A model generated the notes under the pieces. It searched no databases and was not told the origin of the DNA. It was given only the letters and a program-made list of their open reading frames with translations. This document shows, piece by piece, positions 39,691-48,968 of a stretch of DNA of 64,000 bases. Within the stretch, counting starts at the first letter, position 1. The number at the start of each line of letters is the position of its first letter. The stretch lies in NCBI RefSeq assembly GCF_000168975.1, contig NZ_AAUW01000003.1, positions 274,748 to 338,747 of the forward strand, read 5' to 3'. The stretch is from Roseibium aggregatum IAM 12614 (GTDB lineage Bacteria > Pseudomonadota > Alphaproteobacteria > Rhizobiales > Stappiaceae). Position numbers and translations under genes: made by a program.

Positions 39691-40274
39691 TGAACGGCAC
39701 CTTGCAAAAGCAGGTCGCGTTTCTTCTGGAAACCGACAAGCTGAAGGAAGTGGTCCGGCTCAACCAGCTCACGTGCGGTGCCCGGCGCGAGACGACGGCC
39801 GAACACTGCTGGCACGTGATCCTGCAGACGCTGACCCTTGCCGAACATGCCCCGGCCGGCACCGACATCAGCCACGTCGTCAAGCTGCTCGCCGTACACG
39901 ACCTTGTGGAGATCGATGCTGGCGACCATTGGGTCACCGACGACAACAGGGCCGGAATCAAGGATCTGGAGCAGGCCGCTGCCAGCCGGCTGTTTGCCCT
40001 GCTTCCAACCTCCCAGGGACTTGATTTCAAGGCCCTGTGGCTGGAATTTGAGGCCAATGAAACGCCGGAAGCCAAATTCGCCAATGCCATGGACGCCCTG
40101 CACCCGATGGTTTTGGTCTTTGCCTCTGGCCTGGACGATCCGACCCACGAGCCTATTTCCGCAGAAGCCTTGAGACTGACCAAGGAATCCCGTCTGTCGC
40201 CCTTCCCCGGTCTTTGGGACTTTGCCCAGGACCTGCTGAATCAGGCCGTGCGTGACGGCAAGCTCCTGCCCTGA
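39690..40274 (+). CDS. HD domain phosphohydrolase (YfbR/HDDC2-like)
   Basis: The 194-residue protein has an HD-type metal site: His39 in TTAEHCWHV and His70-Asp71 in LLAVHDLVEIDAGD, the pattern of YfbR and HDDC2 5'-deoxynucleotidases. It would dephosphorylate deoxynucleoside monophosphates. Its ATG overlaps the pdxJ stop (TGATG). A role in phosphate release from B6 vitamers is conceivable given this coupling but is speculation. Confidence 0.86.
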   Translation: MNGTLQKQVAFLLETDKLKEVVRLNQLTCGARRETTAEHCWHVILQTLTLAEHAPAGTDISHVVKLLAVHDLVEIDAGDHWVTDDNRAGIKDLEQAAASRLFALLPTSQGLDFKALWLEFEANETPEAKFANAMDALHPMVLVFASGLDDPTHEPISAEALRLTKESRLSPFPGLWDFAQDLLNQAVRDGKLLP

Positions 40275-40331
40275 AGCACCCCTGAAACACCTCTCCGGCT
40301 GCATTCCGCAGCCTATTTCTTGAGAACCGAA

Positions 40332-40955
40332 ATGCCGATAGATCTTTGGCTCCTCTTCATTGCCGTCTCGCTTCTGCCTGCCGTCAGCCCCGGCCCGGCG
40401 GTCATGCTGGCCATTTCCAACACGCTCCGCTTCGGCCGCAACGCGACCCTTGCGTCGGCCGCGGGCAACGCCACCGGTCTGGTGATCCTGGGCTACGCCG
40501 TCGCCCTTGGCTTCGGCGCCCTGATGGCAGCCTCAGCCGTGGCCTTCACGGTGCTGAAGATTATTGGCGCCGCCTATCTGATCTTCATCGGCATCAAGAT
40601 CTGGCGCGACAAGTCGGCCTTTCATGTGGAAGATGGCGTCCTGATCGCGCGCAAGAGCCCTAGAAAACTGTTTCTGGAAGCGCTGCTGGTGTCCATCACC
40701 AATCCGAAAGCCATTCTGGTCATCACCGCTCTGTTCCCGCAGTTCATGCGGGCCGACGGCATAGATCTCATGGAGATCTCGGTGCTGTCCTTCACCTATG
40801 CCGCCCTGTGTTTCGCCAACCATGCCGCGATTGCCTATGCAGGCGGCCATATGCGCCGCTTCCTGACCTCCGCAAAACGGATGCTCTGGGTGCGTCGGGT
40901 CACAGGCACGCTCTTTGTCGGCTTCGGTGCGGCCCTGGCAGCCGCCAGCCGGTAA
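40332..40955 (+). CDS. LysE/RhtB family amino acid exporter
   Basis: The 207-residue inner-membrane protein has six predicted helices and the LysE signature LLPAVSPGPAVMLAISNTLR near the start and SITNPKAILVITALFPQF mid-protein. These transporters export amino acids or homoserine lactone-like compounds. ATG 40332 has GAGAACC upstream; a TTG at 40320 is less likely. Substrate cannot be read from the sequence. Confidence 0.88.
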   Translation: MPIDLWLLFIAVSLLPAVSPGPAVMLAISNTLRFGRNATLASAAGNATGLVILGYAVALGFGALMAASAVAFTVLKIIGAAYLIFIGIKIWRDKSAFHVEDGVLIARKSPRKLFLEALLVSITNPKAILVITALFPQFMRADGIDLMEISVLSFTYAALCFANHAAIAYAGGHMRRFLTSAKRMLWVRRVTGTLFVGFGAALAAASR

Positions 40956-41045
40956 ACCGGAACACGCAAGAAGGCGTTCGGGGGATCACGCGAAGGGGCG
41001 AATCCGATAGGCTCGCCTCTCGACACCCTCAGCCGGACCGATCCC

Positions 41046-41588
41046 TTGCCTTTCAGGATCCTTACATTTTGCGGCAGTCTTCGTGCCGCATCGTCCAATC
41101 TGGCCCTGCTGAGCGCAGCAGAACAACTGGCGCCCGACGGGCTCGTTCTCAACCGCTATGACCGCATCGGCGATCTGCCGCATTTCGTGCCGGATCTGGA
41201 TATTACAGACCGCCTGCCGGAAATCGTCATCGAGCTGCGCGAACAGGTTGCACGCGCCGACGGGCTGCTGTTCGCCGTGCCGGAATACATGCATGCACTG
41301 CCTGGCAGCTTCAAAAACACTCTCGACTGGATGGTTGGCTGTCAGAAGTTTCCCGGCAAGCCGGTCGCCCTTGCCCACGTCACCTCCCGCCACGCCTTTG
41401 CCCCGGTTCAGCTGGAAGAGATCCTCCGGACCATGTCTGCCGAAATCGTCAGCGAAGCCGGATTTTCGCTTGGCCTCACCAGCAATGCCATCACCCCAGA
41501 GATGATCTGTACGGATGCCTGCCTTGCCGCGATCGTCACGCGACACCTGGACCGATATCAAACCTGGCTAACGCGAGAGCGTGGCTGA
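41046..41588 (+). CDS. NADPH-dependent FMN reductase family protein
   Basis: The 180-residue flavodoxin-like protein has the FMN phosphate loop FCGSLRAASSNLALL and the flavin-contact stretch FAVPEYMHALPGSFKNTLDW. These match chromate/quinone and FMN reductases (ChrR/SsuE type). It would use NAD(P)H to reduce flavin or quinones in the cytoplasm. The start at 41046 is TTG; no ATG fits the family N-terminus. It converges on the DUF1826 gene. Confidence 0.87.
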   Translation: MPFRILTFCGSLRAASSNLALLSAAEQLAPDGLVLNRYDRIGDLPHFVPDLDITDRLPEIVIELREQVARADGLLFAVPEYMHALPGSFKNTLDWMVGCQKFPGKPVALAHVTSRHAFAPVQLEEILRTMSAEIVSEAGFSLGLTSNAITPEMICTDACLAAIVTRHLDRYQTWLTRERG

Positions 41589-41612
41589 GTCCCCTTCGGA
41601 AATGCAGCCCGC

Positions 41613-42245
41613 CTAGTCTGCCGGATCGATCACCAGAAGAAGCCGCGGGCCACCTGCCGGGGTTGCGGCCGGAGACCGGTGCAAGAGAGCGGTTCTTTCG
41701 CCGCAAGACCATTGCCGGCCGCGAAAAACGGCAACGCCTCCAGGCGGCACCTGACGGATGCGGCCAGTCTCCTCGGCAACATTTTCCGGAACATATTCCG
41801 TTCCCGGCCCGCGATAGGTGCACAACAACCGGGCGCGAACATTGTCCTGGTGGAACTTCGGACACATCACGTCTTCCGAAACATCCAGCCGCAATCGCAG
41901 CAGACGCACTGTCAGCGTCTTTGCCAGCATCAGGGCAAGTGCCCCGACATCACTTGCCAGCATATCCCTCTCCTGACACGCAGGAAGTCCATGGCTCTCG
42001 CAAGCCGACCTGACAGCCACCTCTGCCAGATGCACAGGCACCACCGTGCGCAGTTCCGGCAGGTTGTCTTTCGGCAAGGCATTCATCCACCTCTGAAATT
42101 CGGGATCCGGCGTTCGCCGCCAGATAGCGGCGGCGATGCCCGGATCGCAAATGTCAGCGAGGATGTCCGGATCCCGGCCGATAATCACATCCCGCGCGGC
42201 AGGCCCGTTCGAAAAGGCGTCCACCTTCGGTTCCAGCGCTGTCAT
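41613..42245 (-). CDS. DUF1826 protein in a zinc-responsive operon
   Basis: The 210-residue protein matches DUF1826, with [20 protein letters not shown], the core [21 protein letters not shown] and [20 protein letters not shown]. Conserved His and Cys residues suggest metal binding. Its ATG at 42245 overlaps the stop of the upstream CobW-type GTPase (ATGA), so both belong to one operon. DUF1826 genes commonly follow COG0523 zinc GTPases under Zur control, so a role in zinc limitation is likely. Confidence 0.84.
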   Translation of the reverse strand: MTALEPKVDAFSNGPAARDVIIGRDPDILADICDPGIAAAIWRRTPDPEFQRWMNALPKDNLPELRTVVPVHLAEVAVRSACESHGLPACQERDMLASDVGALALMLAKTLTVRLLRLRLDVSEDVMCPKFHQDNVRARLLCTYRGPGTEYVPENVAEETGRIRQVPPGGVAVFRGRQWSCGERTALLHRSPAATPAGGPRLLLVIDPAD

Positions 42246-43456
42246 GCTGCGCGGTCCGCATGGCGGAAGGCAGGAAAGGGATCCGGCAGTTGCGCAAAGG
42301 CCGATAGATCGTTCCCCGCGTTTTCGCCGATCAGGCACGCGTCGAGCCGGCTTTTCAGAAGCGGCCAGTCGATGCCCGCACCGATGAAGACAATTTCCTG
42401 CCGACGGTCGCCAAACGGCTCGACCCAGAGCGACTTCGCATAGGCTCGGGCGCGGTCGTCATCCGGCCAACGCTCCTTCGGCACCGACGCCCACCAGGTG
42501 CCAAGCGGACTGATGCTGGAGAGCGCCCCGGCCAACGAGAACTCGATCACCCACTGCGGTCGGCTGCCGATCCAGAAATGGCCCTTGGCGCGGATCACGC
42601 CCGGTAACTGCCCGTTGAGCAGCTCATGGATCTTTTCCGGATCGAATGGCCGCCGTGCCCGGTAGACGTAGGAGGCAACGCCATATTCCTCGGTTTCGGG
42701 AATGTGGTCGGCAAAGCCGTAAAGCTCCTTGGCCCACATCGGGTGTTCATGAGCCTTGTCAAAATTGAAGAGTCCCGTGTTCAGGATGTCGGAAGGCGAG
42801 ACTTCCGAGTAGTCGGTCTCGATGATCTTCGCATCCGCGTTGAGACTGCGGATGATCTTGCGCGCTGCATCCACCTGCCCGGCCGACGCGGCGCCCACCT
42901 TGTTGAGAACCACCACATCGGCAAACTCTATCTGGTCCGTCAGGAGATGCACCAGCGTGCGTTCGTCCTCCTCGCCCAGCGTCTCGCCCCGATCGCTCAG
43001 GAAATCATGGCTGGAGTAATCCTTCAGTAGATTGACCGCATCGACCACCGTCACCATCGTGTCGAGCCTTGCCACATCGGCGAGGCTATCGCCGGCTTCG
43101 TCTCGGAATTCGAAGGTCGCTGCCACCGGCAACGGTTCGGATATTCCCGTTGATTCAATAAGCAGGTAGTCGAACCGCCCTTCACCAGCCAGGCGGCGAA
43201 CCTCGTTCAGCAGATCGTCGCGCAAGGTGCAGCAGATGCAGCCGTTGGACATCTCGACAAGCGTTTCCTCGGTCTTGCTCAACTCCGCACCGCCAGCCCG
43301 TACCAGGTCTGCGTCGATATTCACCTCCGACATGTCGTTGACGATTACAGCCACCTTCAACCCGGAACGGTTGTTGAGAATGCGATTGAGCAAGGTGGTT
43401 TTTCCCGCTCCAAGGAACCCGGACAGAACGGTTACAGGCAGGCGTCGATCGGACAT
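42242..43456 (-). CDS. zigA: COG0523/CobW-family zinc-metallochaperone GTPase (ZigA-like)
   Basis: The 404-residue GTPase has Walker A FLGAGKTT (14-21), the metal motif NGCICCTLR (Cys73, Cys75, Cys76), the Walker B region [11 protein letters not shown] and the base motif LNKVG, followed by a CobW C-terminal domain. Such proteins deliver zinc to client enzymes when zinc is scarce. GGAGG precedes the start. The promoter region has a 27-bp palindrome of Zur type. It forms an operon with DUF1826. Confidence 0.9.
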   Translation of the reverse strand: MSDRRLPVTVLSGFLGAGKTTLLNRILNNRSGLKVAVIVNDMSEVNIDADLVRAGGAELSKTEETLVEMSNGCICCTLRDDLLNEVRRLAGEGRFDYLLIESTGISEPLPVAATFEFRDEAGDSLADVARLDTMVTVVDAVNLLKDYSSHDFLSDRGETLGEEDERTLVHLLTDQIEFADVVVLNKVGAASAGQVDAARKIIRSLNADAKIIETDYSEVSPSDILNTGLFNFDKAHEHPMWAKELYGFADHIPETEEYGVASYVYRARRPFDPEKIHELLNGQLPGVIRAKGHFWIGSRPQWVIEFSLAGALSSISPLGTWWASVPKERWPDDDRARAYAKSLWVEPFGDRRQEIVFIGAGIDWPLLKSRLDACLIGENAGNDLSAFAQLPDPFPAFRHADRAA

Positions 43457-43472
43457 AAGGCCTCCAGCAAGT

Positions 43473-43499
43473 TTGATATGTTATGTTATTACATATCAA
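43473..43499. promoter_or_regulatory. Zur-type operator upstream of the zinc GTPase
   Basis: Perfect 9-bp arms TTGATATGT and ACATATCAA flank TATGTTATT. The AT-rich inverted repeat with TGTTAT resembles alphaproteobacterial Zur boxes and lies 17 bases before the start codon, so zinc-bound Zur would repress the operon. Confidence 0.72.
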
Positions 43500-43667
43500 G
43501 TCTGTACTTTATTGCCGGTGACCAAGGCAACCGTTTTTTGAACTAGGCGATCGATGCTAACTGGCGGCAGGACAATGGAAGGGAATTCCAGGCAGCAGAT
43601 CCGGGGCGTTCATCAGTTCCCGGGTCTGCGAGGCGGGCAACCAGGCGACCAGGAGAGCCGAAATATT

Positions 43668-44132
43668 TCAGAATGGCAGTGGCGCATTGTCCGTCACTTC
43701 TTTCATGACGAAGAACGTACGGGTCTGGCGCACGCCCGGCAGCGCGATCAGTTTTTCGCCGTGCAGCTTGTTGAAGTCCGTCATGTCCCGCGTGCGGATC
43801 TTCAGGAAATAATCAAAGTCGCCCGCCACCAGATGGCAGTCGAGAACGAAGTCCGCCTTGCGAACGACCTCTTCGAACTCCGCAAAACTTTGTGGCGTCG
43901 ACCGGTCCAGCACAACCCCCACGATGACAAGGGCCGACCTGTCGACCTTTTGCGGATCGACGTGAGCGTGCACACCTTGAATGAAGCCCTCGTCGAACAG
44001 GCGCTGTGTCCGCCTGTGACACGTGGCCGGGCTGACGTTCACCAGCCCCGCTAGTTCGGCATTACTGAGACGGCCATCCTGCTGCAGCAGCTTCAGAATT
44101 TTGCGGTCGATCCTGTCCAGCTCATCAGCCAT
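43668..44132 (-). CDS. acdR: Lrp/AsnC family regulator, AcdR-like
   Basis: The 154-residue protein has an AsnC helix-turn-helix (DRIDRKILKLLQQDGRLSNA, then NVSPATCHRRTQRL) and a RAM domain (LVAGDFDYFLKIRTRDM). It is divergent from acdS. An Lrp-type gene in this position, AcdR, controls acdS in Azospirillum, Pseudomonas and rhizobia. I chose ATG 44132; an in-frame ATG at 44147 is possible. A palindrome ATGAAAGA-T-TCTTTCAT covers 44131-44147 and may be an autoregulatory site. Confidence 0.85.
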   Translation of the reverse strand: MADELDRIDRKILKLLQQDGRLSNAELAGLVNVSPATCHRRTQRLFDEGFIQGVHAHVDPQKVDRSALVIVGVVLDRSTPQSFAEFEEVVRKADFVLDCHLVAGDFDYFLKIRTRDMTDFNKLHGEKLIALPGVRQTRTFFVMKEVTDNAPLPF

Positions 44133-44289
44133 GAAAGATTCTTTCATTTTTTCGGCATTTGTTCGATCAATTTTCAATTATTAACCACTTAGACTTATCA
44201 ATAACAGAAAAAATTGACCGAAATTCGAGAGCACCTTTCTGAAATTTTCTGCAACTCTCAATGGATCATCAATCTATCCGGTGCGCTCC

Positions 44290-45306
44290 ATGAATCTCAG
44301 CAAGTTTGAACGTTACCCCCTCACCTTCGGTCCGACACCGATCGAACACCTGCCCCGGCTTTCCGAAGCGCTTGGCGGCAAGGTCGACATTTATGCAAAG
44401 CGGGACGACTGCAATTCCGGCCTTGCCTTTGGCGGCAACAAGCTGCGCAAGCTGGAATATATCGTGCCCGATGCCATCGCTTCCGGCGCCGACACGCTGG
44501 TGTCCATCGGCGGTGTCCAGTCCAACCACACTCGCATGGTCGCGGCGACCGCTGCCAAGATCGGCATGAAATGCGTCGTGGTGCAGGAAAAGTGGGTACC
44601 TCACTATGATGCCGTCTACGACCGGGTCGGCAACATTCTGCTGACCCGCCTGATGGGCGCGGATTCCCGCCTGGTCGAAGACGGCTTCGACATCGGCATC
44701 CGCCAGAGTTGGGAAGACGCCATGCAGTCCGTGCGCGACGCAGGCGGCACGCCTTACGGCATTCCCGCCGGTGCGTCCGTGCACAAGTACGGCGGCCTTG
44801 GCTATGTGCGCTTTGCCGAGGAAGTGAAGCAGCAGGAAGAAGAGCTTGGCTTTACCTTCGACTACATCATCGTCTGCGTGGTCACCGGCTCAACCCAGGC
44901 CGGAATGATCGTTGGCTTCGCCGACCAGAACCGGGCCGACCGCGTGATCGGCATCGATGCCTCCGGCACGGTGGACCAGACGCGTGCACAGGTCCGTCAG
45001 ATCGTCGACAACACAGCCTCCCTGGTGGAGCTTGGCCGCGCGGTGCGGGACGACGAGATCGTGATCAATCCCGATTACGCCTACCCGGCCTATGGCGTTC
45101 CGTCTGAAGAGACCAACGACGCCATCCGGCTTGCCGCCAAGACCGAGGCAATGATCACCGACCCGGTCTATGAGGGCAAATCCATGCAAGGCATGATCGA
45201 CCTGGTCAAGCTGGGCAAAATTCCAGCCGGGTCGAAGGTGCTCTACGCACATCTGGGCGGCGCGCCTGCCCTCAACGGCTACAGCTACTACTACAAGGAC
45301 GGCTGA
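44290..45306 (+). CDS. acdS: 1-aminocyclopropane-1-carboxylate deaminase
   Basis: This PLP enzyme opens ACC, the ethylene precursor, to 2-oxobutyrate and ammonia. The start at 44290 gives exactly 338 residues, the usual length. Lys51 (GGNKLRK) binds PLP, Ser78 is in VQSNHTR, Tyr294 and Glu295 are in PVYEGKSM, and Leu322 is in AHLGG. Glu295 and Leu322 together separate true ACC deaminase from D-cysteine desulfhydrase, so activity is very likely. The adjacent Lrp-type regulator supports this. The trait fits association with plants or algae. Confidence 0.96.
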   Translation: MNLSKFERYPLTFGPTPIEHLPRLSEALGGKVDIYAKRDDCNSGLAFGGNKLRKLEYIVPDAIASGADTLVSIGGVQSNHTRMVAATAAKIGMKCVVVQEKWVPHYDAVYDRVGNILLTRLMGADSRLVEDGFDIGIRQSWEDAMQSVRDAGGTPYGIPAGASVHKYGGLGYVRFAEEVKQQEEELGFTFDYIIVCVVTGSTQAGMIVGFADQNRADRVIGIDASGTVDQTRAQVRQIVDNTASLVELGRAVRDDEIVINPDYAYPAYGVPSEETNDAIRLAAKTEAMITDPVYEGKSMQGMIDLVKLGKIPAGSKVLYAHLGGAPALNGYSYYYKDG

Positions 45307-45355
45307 TCCCGGTCAGACCGGCCGTTGCGCGATCGCACCGGCCGGTTCCCGCGGC

Positions 45356-45383
45356 CTGACAGGCCCATCCCAAGGCCTGTCAG
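45356..45383. terminator. Hairpin between acdS and the lysozyme-inhibitor gene
   Basis: CTGACAGGCC pairs with GGCCTGTCAG around an 8-base loop, overlapping the stop of the convergent gene. There is no clear T-run, so its use as a terminator is uncertain. Confidence 0.45.
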
Positions 45384-45994
45384 CTGCGCGCCTTGCAGTC
45401 GAAAGACGTGCCCTGCGGCCATTCGACCATGGCCTCGTCTCCCTTGCTCCAGAACAGAATGCCGAAGTCCCCCTCGTAGCGTGCGCCGGATCCGCTTGGG
45501 CCCTGCACCACAATCTCCGTCGTGTCGCCGCGTTCCAGCCGGGCAGACGGTGGCTCCGTGTCGAAAAACGTCGCGACGATCTCGTCGGCCGGATTATCGT
45601 TGCAGGTGTAAAAGACCGGGGCCTGTCCCTTGATCAGTTGATAGCGCGCGGTCAGCTCCGCGATCCGCCGTTCATAGGCCGAGCGGACGCAGGAGAGTTC
45701 GTCGTCGCTCTTCCAGCAGTCGTCGCGCCCCTTCACCCAGCCGCGCTGATAGGCCTTCAGCGTGTTGAGCTCTTCTTCCGCGCCCGCATCCAGCGACTTC
45801 ACGACGCCGACCGCGCCTTCATAGACATCCGCCAGTTTCTGATCCAGCGCTCCCAGATCGTCGTTCGAACAGACCAGCTTTTCAGCCGAACTTTCCGCTT
45901 TCGCGCAATCGAAGGCCGGACCGGCAGCCCAGGCCGCCGGCACAAAGCCAACCGCAGCAACAAAGAGACCAAGACCAACTGTCAAACCACGCAT
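45380..45994 (-). CDS. Periplasmic lysozyme-inhibitor-like protein (LprI + MliC domains)
   Basis: The 204-residue precursor has a signal peptide (cleavage after AAWAA near residue 24). An LprI-type domain follows (DCAKAESSAEKLVCSNDDL to CVRSAYERRIAELTARY), then a C-terminal MliC-like domain (FYTCNDNPADEIVATFF to VEWPQGTSFDCKA). Both domains occur in inhibitors of host c-type lysozyme; here they are joined. The ATG at 45994 has GGGAGG upstream. It would protect the cell wall from lysozyme in a host or in microbial competition. Confidence 0.83.
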   Translation of the reverse strand: MRGLTVGLGLFVAAVGFVPAAWAAGPAFDCAKAESSAEKLVCSNDDLGALDQKLADVYEGAVGVVKSLDAGAEEELNTLKAYQRGWVKGRDDCWKSDDELSCVRSAYERRIAELTARYQLIKGQAPVFYTCNDNPADEIVATFFDTEPPSARLERGDTTEIVVQGPSGSGARYEGDFGILFWSKGDEAMVEWPQGTSFDCKARS

Positions 45995-46083
45995 GAGACC
46001 ACCTCCCGAAAGACCTGTAGCAACAGATCTAAGGGATCTCAGGTTGATGGCAAGGTTGGGATGGACGATAGCTGTGCACCAAC

Positions 46084-46144
46084 ACGCTTCACCGGATGGT
46101 TTCCAGCTCCTTCCGGTTGGAACGGCGCCCAACCGGTGAAGCGT
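46084..46144. repeat. Long inverted repeat between two minus-strand genes
   Basis: ACGCTTCACCGG (46084-46095) continues into TGG, and CCAACCGGTGAAGCGT (46129-46144) forms the other arm, giving a stem of about 15 bp. It lacks a T-run and may be a dispersed palindrome. Confidence 0.55.
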
Positions 46145-46166
46145 GCGCTTTTCCGGCGAAGGGGCC

Positions 46167-46976
46167 TCAGGCGGCTTCCGCCCGTTTGAGCTGCTGGTGC
46201 TCGTCCTCGACAAGTCCGATTTTCCAGTAGCCGGAGATGTAGGTGTCTGCCTTGGGGACTTTCCGCTCGTTGTGAAGGTAATCCCGAAGCGCCCGAATGA
46301 CGGAGCTTTCACCTGCAATGCAGGTCTGGATGGTTCCGGCAGGCCATTCCAGGGACTTCACAAGGTCAACCTGCGCAGTTGACGGCACATGTGGACGCTC
46401 CTGGATCAACCACCTGATTTCAACGCCTTCAGGGGCTGCAATGTCGCGCCGGTCTTCTTCCGTAGGCACTTCAAACAGCACAAGCCCTCTTGCATCGCGG
46501 GGCATTGCTTCAAGCGTCGCTTCGACAACCGGCATCGCTGAAAGGTCCGCTGCCAGCAGATACCAGTCGGCATGAAACTCGGTGATCTTCGGCTGGCTGG
46601 GGCCCATAAAGCCCAGGAAGTCGCCTTCCGCGGCTTGCTGAGCCCAGCGCGTTGCCGGGCCTTCGTCGCCGTGCGCAACAAAATCGATATCGAGTTCGAG
46701 CGCCTCCTTGCGGAAGGATCGAACGGTATAGGTGCGAACCGGATGAACACGTTCGGATGGTCCGTCTGGTCCAAAATACGCTTCAAAGGCCTCTCGGCTT
46801 TCACCGTCGCGCGGCAGCAGCAACTTGCAGTTCGCACCCTCGTGGCCTTCCGGAAAGCCCTCCAGTTCGGGACCTGCAAAGGTGACACGGATGAGATTGG
46901 GGCTGAGGTAGCGCGTCGTCTTGACGGTTAGAAAGCGGGGCTTGCGTTTCGGTGGAGTGGCCAAGGGGCACCTCAT
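46167..46976 (-). CDS. Siderophore-interacting protein (FAD-dependent ferric-siderophore reductase)
   Basis: The 269-residue protein resembles ViuB/SIP reductases. It has an N-terminal FAD domain with VHPVRTYTVRSFRKEALELD (the RxYTxR flavin motif) and a C-terminal NAD(P)H domain (YLLAADLSAMPVVEATLEAM and IAGESSVIRALRDYLHNER). It would release iron from siderophores by reduction in the cytoplasm. The start may be the ATG at 46976 or a TTG four codons later, which has a GAGGTG ribosome site. A RirA-type box touches the start. Confidence 0.91.
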   Translation of the reverse strand: MRCPLATPPKRKPRFLTVKTTRYLSPNLIRVTFAGPELEGFPEGHEGANCKLLLPRDGESREAFEAYFGPDGPSERVHPVRTYTVRSFRKEALELDIDFVAHGDEGPATRWAQQAAEGDFLGFMGPSQPKITEFHADWYLLAADLSAMPVVEATLEAMPRDARGLVLFEVPTEEDRRDIAAPEGVEIRWLIQERPHVPSTAQVDLVKSLEWPAGTIQTCIAGESSVIRALRDYLHNERKVPKADTYISGYWKIGLVEDEHQQLKRAEAA

Positions 46977-47003
46977 AAATCTTGAGTAATAATCTCAAGA
47001 TTT
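46977..47003. promoter_or_regulatory. RirA-type iron-responsive operator
   Basis: A perfect 10-bp inverted repeat AAATCTTGAG / CTCAAGATTT around TAATAAT. It contains TGA-N9-TCA exactly, the iron-responsive operator pattern bound by RirA in rhizobia. It lies immediately before the siderophore reductase gene. Confidence 0.75.
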
Positions 47004-47197
47004 AACATCACCGAAAGCCGATTTAAAGATCCACCTTTTGGAAAAGTCTTTCCGCGCCCTCAGGAGAGGCTTCACGCCTCCCCAATCCCGCCCCCGCTCC
47101 GTGTTTTGCCGGAATGACGATGAGAAGTTGGTTTTCCTGCAAAGAGGCCTGAGCCCGCCGGCTGGCGGGTTTGCCGCTGAAAACTGCAACCCCCGCG

Positions 47198-47692
47198 TCA
47201 CTCGCGGATGATCGGTTCTTTCAGGTCGCCCGGGTTCTTGTCCTTGATGATGTCCCAGTTAAGGGTCGCCTTACGGATATAGCCCGGCACATCTTCCTCG
47301 AACCGTTCCTGAACCTTCAGGGAGTTGTTCAGGTAAAGCTTGCCGTCCACAATGGACCAGGCTTCCGGCACCACCGGCACCTTGAATCCCATGGCCGCAC
47401 CGAAGGCACAGAAACCGCCGTATTGCGGGGCATATTTCGCCGGGTCGGCAAGGAATTTGTCGCGGTTTTCGGCAGACGAGAACTTCCAGGTGACGTCGTC
47501 ATATTCCGCGGTGAATTCGTCGGAGCCGGCAACCGGTTTTCCGGCCGTGAAATAGGCCACCGGATCGGTTCCGCCAATTGCGGCCCCGCCTTTGGTGAAG
47601 GTGGTGATCTCGTCGGCGGAAGCAGTAAAGGCAGCAGCGGAGAAGAGCGCGGTCAGTCCCAGCAGAACGGATTTGGACGTATAGAGCGTCAT
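47198..47692 (-). CDS. Exported YHS domain protein
   Basis: The 164-residue precursor has a signal peptide (cleavage after TASA near residue 26) and a YHS domain: IGGTDPVAYFTAGKPVAGSD, VTWKFSSAENRDKFLADPAK and YAPQYGGFCAFGAA. YHS domains are linked to metal handling in several exported proteins. The upstream extended frame from 47788 begins with GTG and has no signal peptide at its start, so 47692 is preferred. Function is unknown. Confidence 0.85.
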   Translation of the reverse strand: MTLYTSKSVLLGLTALFSAAAFTASADEITTFTKGGAAIGGTDPVAYFTAGKPVAGSDEFTAEYDDVTWKFSSAENRDKFLADPAKYAPQYGGFCAFGAAMGFKVPVVPEAWSIVDGKLYLNNSLKVQERFEEDVPGYIRKATLNWDIIKDKNPGDLKEPIIRE

Positions 47693-47842
47693 GTGCGTCT
47701 CCAATGGAGTGTGAAATGGCATAATGACGTGGAGCCTTACGTTCCACGCGAAAAACCATGTCTTCTGCTGCAGAAATTGGCCAATCACCCTTGTTCACAG
47801 AGCCGCTAACGGCGGGCGAGAAAAACGTGATGGTGAGCCGCT

Positions 47843-48478
47843 TCACAATCCCGGGAGGCCTGGAAGCTCCTGACGCGGTGCCGGTTCACGTGGCGCCACC
47901 AGCCCCAGCACCAGATAGATGGCTGTCTCGATGTCCCTCGTCTCGATCCTGATATTGCGGATCAGCAGGCGGAAATAGATGAGCCCGAGGAGAAGATCGA
48001 TCCGCGCTTCCATGTCAGCTTCGAACGGGGTCGCGATGAAGATCTGGCGCAGGACCAGACGCCGGGCAGCCTCTGCCTCATCCAGAACGCCGGCGAGATC
48101 CGGCCTGCCGCGATAGGGCACCAGTGCGCGAACCGCCGCGCCCAGCGCTGTATCCTGCAAGGCCGCAACGGTGTTGGACAGACACTGCCGCAGATCCTCC
48201 GCGACGCTGCCTCGCTGGGGCGGCGCCGGATTGACCCTGGCAAGAGCCGCCTCGACAGCGGCTGCAATCAGCGCGCCCTTGTCTGCATAGCGCCGATAGA
48301 CCGCCTGCTTGCTGGTGCGCGCTCGTGCGGCAATGGCGGCAATCGTGGTTTTCTCGTAGCCGTTCTCGGCCAGTTCCATCAACGTGGCCTCCAGAAGCGC
48401 CTTGCTGACCCGCTCCTCCTGTGGCCGGCCGGCCGTACTGTCTTCAGGCACCGGCAGCCTCTTCAAGGGCAGCTTCAT
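47843..48478 (-). CDS. TetR family regulator
   Basis: The 211-residue protein has the TetR helix-turn-helix near residues 35-65: [20 protein letters not shown] then [20 protein letters not shown]. The C-terminal domain resembles TetR_C_11-like regulators ([14 protein letters not shown]). It overlaps the upstream darcynin-like gene by 35 bases on the same strand, so they form an operon and the regulator probably controls it. The ligand is unknown. Confidence 0.88.
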   Translation of the reverse strand: MKLPLKRLPVPEDSTAGRPQEERVSKALLEATLMELAENGYEKTTIAAIAARARTSKQAVYRRYADKGALIAAAVEAALARVNPAPPQRGSVAEDLRQCLSNTVAALQDTALGAAVRALVPYRGRPDLAGVLDEAEAARRLVLRQIFIATPFEADMEARIDLLLGLIYFRLLIRNIRIETRDIETAIYLVLGLVAPREPAPRQELPGLPGL

Positions 48479-48812
48479 AATCCTGGAACCCGTTCTCGAT
48501 GCCGGTCGTCACGTTGACGATCCGGGCATAGGGTTTGGAGAAGATCACGGTGTCGCGCAGTTCCTCCCACAGGTGGTGATAGGCGCGCATGTCGGAAAAC
48601 CGGCAAATTGCGAAATCGGAAAAGCCGCCCGCCAGCGCATCTGCGTCGAACCATTCGAAGACAACCTTCGGATGGCGTGCCAGGATTTCGCCGATCTGAC
48701 CGGCAATCTCTCCCCGCTCCTGGCGGCTGAGCGCCAGCCATGCCGGCTCGAATGCCAGATAGACGACTGCTGCCATCGACAATGGACGGATGGTTTCGGA
48801 GGACTGGGTCAT
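48444..48812 (-). CDS. Darcynin-like protein
   Basis: The 122-residue protein resembles the darcynin family, small ferredoxin-like-fold proteins of unknown function: [60 protein letters not shown] and a closing [10 protein letters not shown]. The related fold in antibiotic-biosynthesis monooxygenases is another possibility. It shares a 35-base overlap with a TetR regulator gene. Its start lies close to the divergent gatC promoter region. Confidence 0.6.
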   Translation of the reverse strand: MTQSSETIRPLSMAAVVYLAFEPAWLALSRQERGEIAGQIGEILARHPKVVFEWFDADALAGGFSDFAICRFSDMRAYHHLWEELRDTVIFSKPYARIVNVTTGIENGFQDYEAALEEAAGA

Positions 48813-48968
48813 GCACTCATCCCTATTTCGGTTACCACTGGTACCGATTTATTCCGAAATCACCGGCAACGCAAGCCCGCACACTTGCGTTCGGCGCGCT
48901 GTCGCAGCAAGAAGAGCCCAAGCCTTGAGCGGACATCCGCTTCGGGCACCAGTAACGACGAGGAACAC

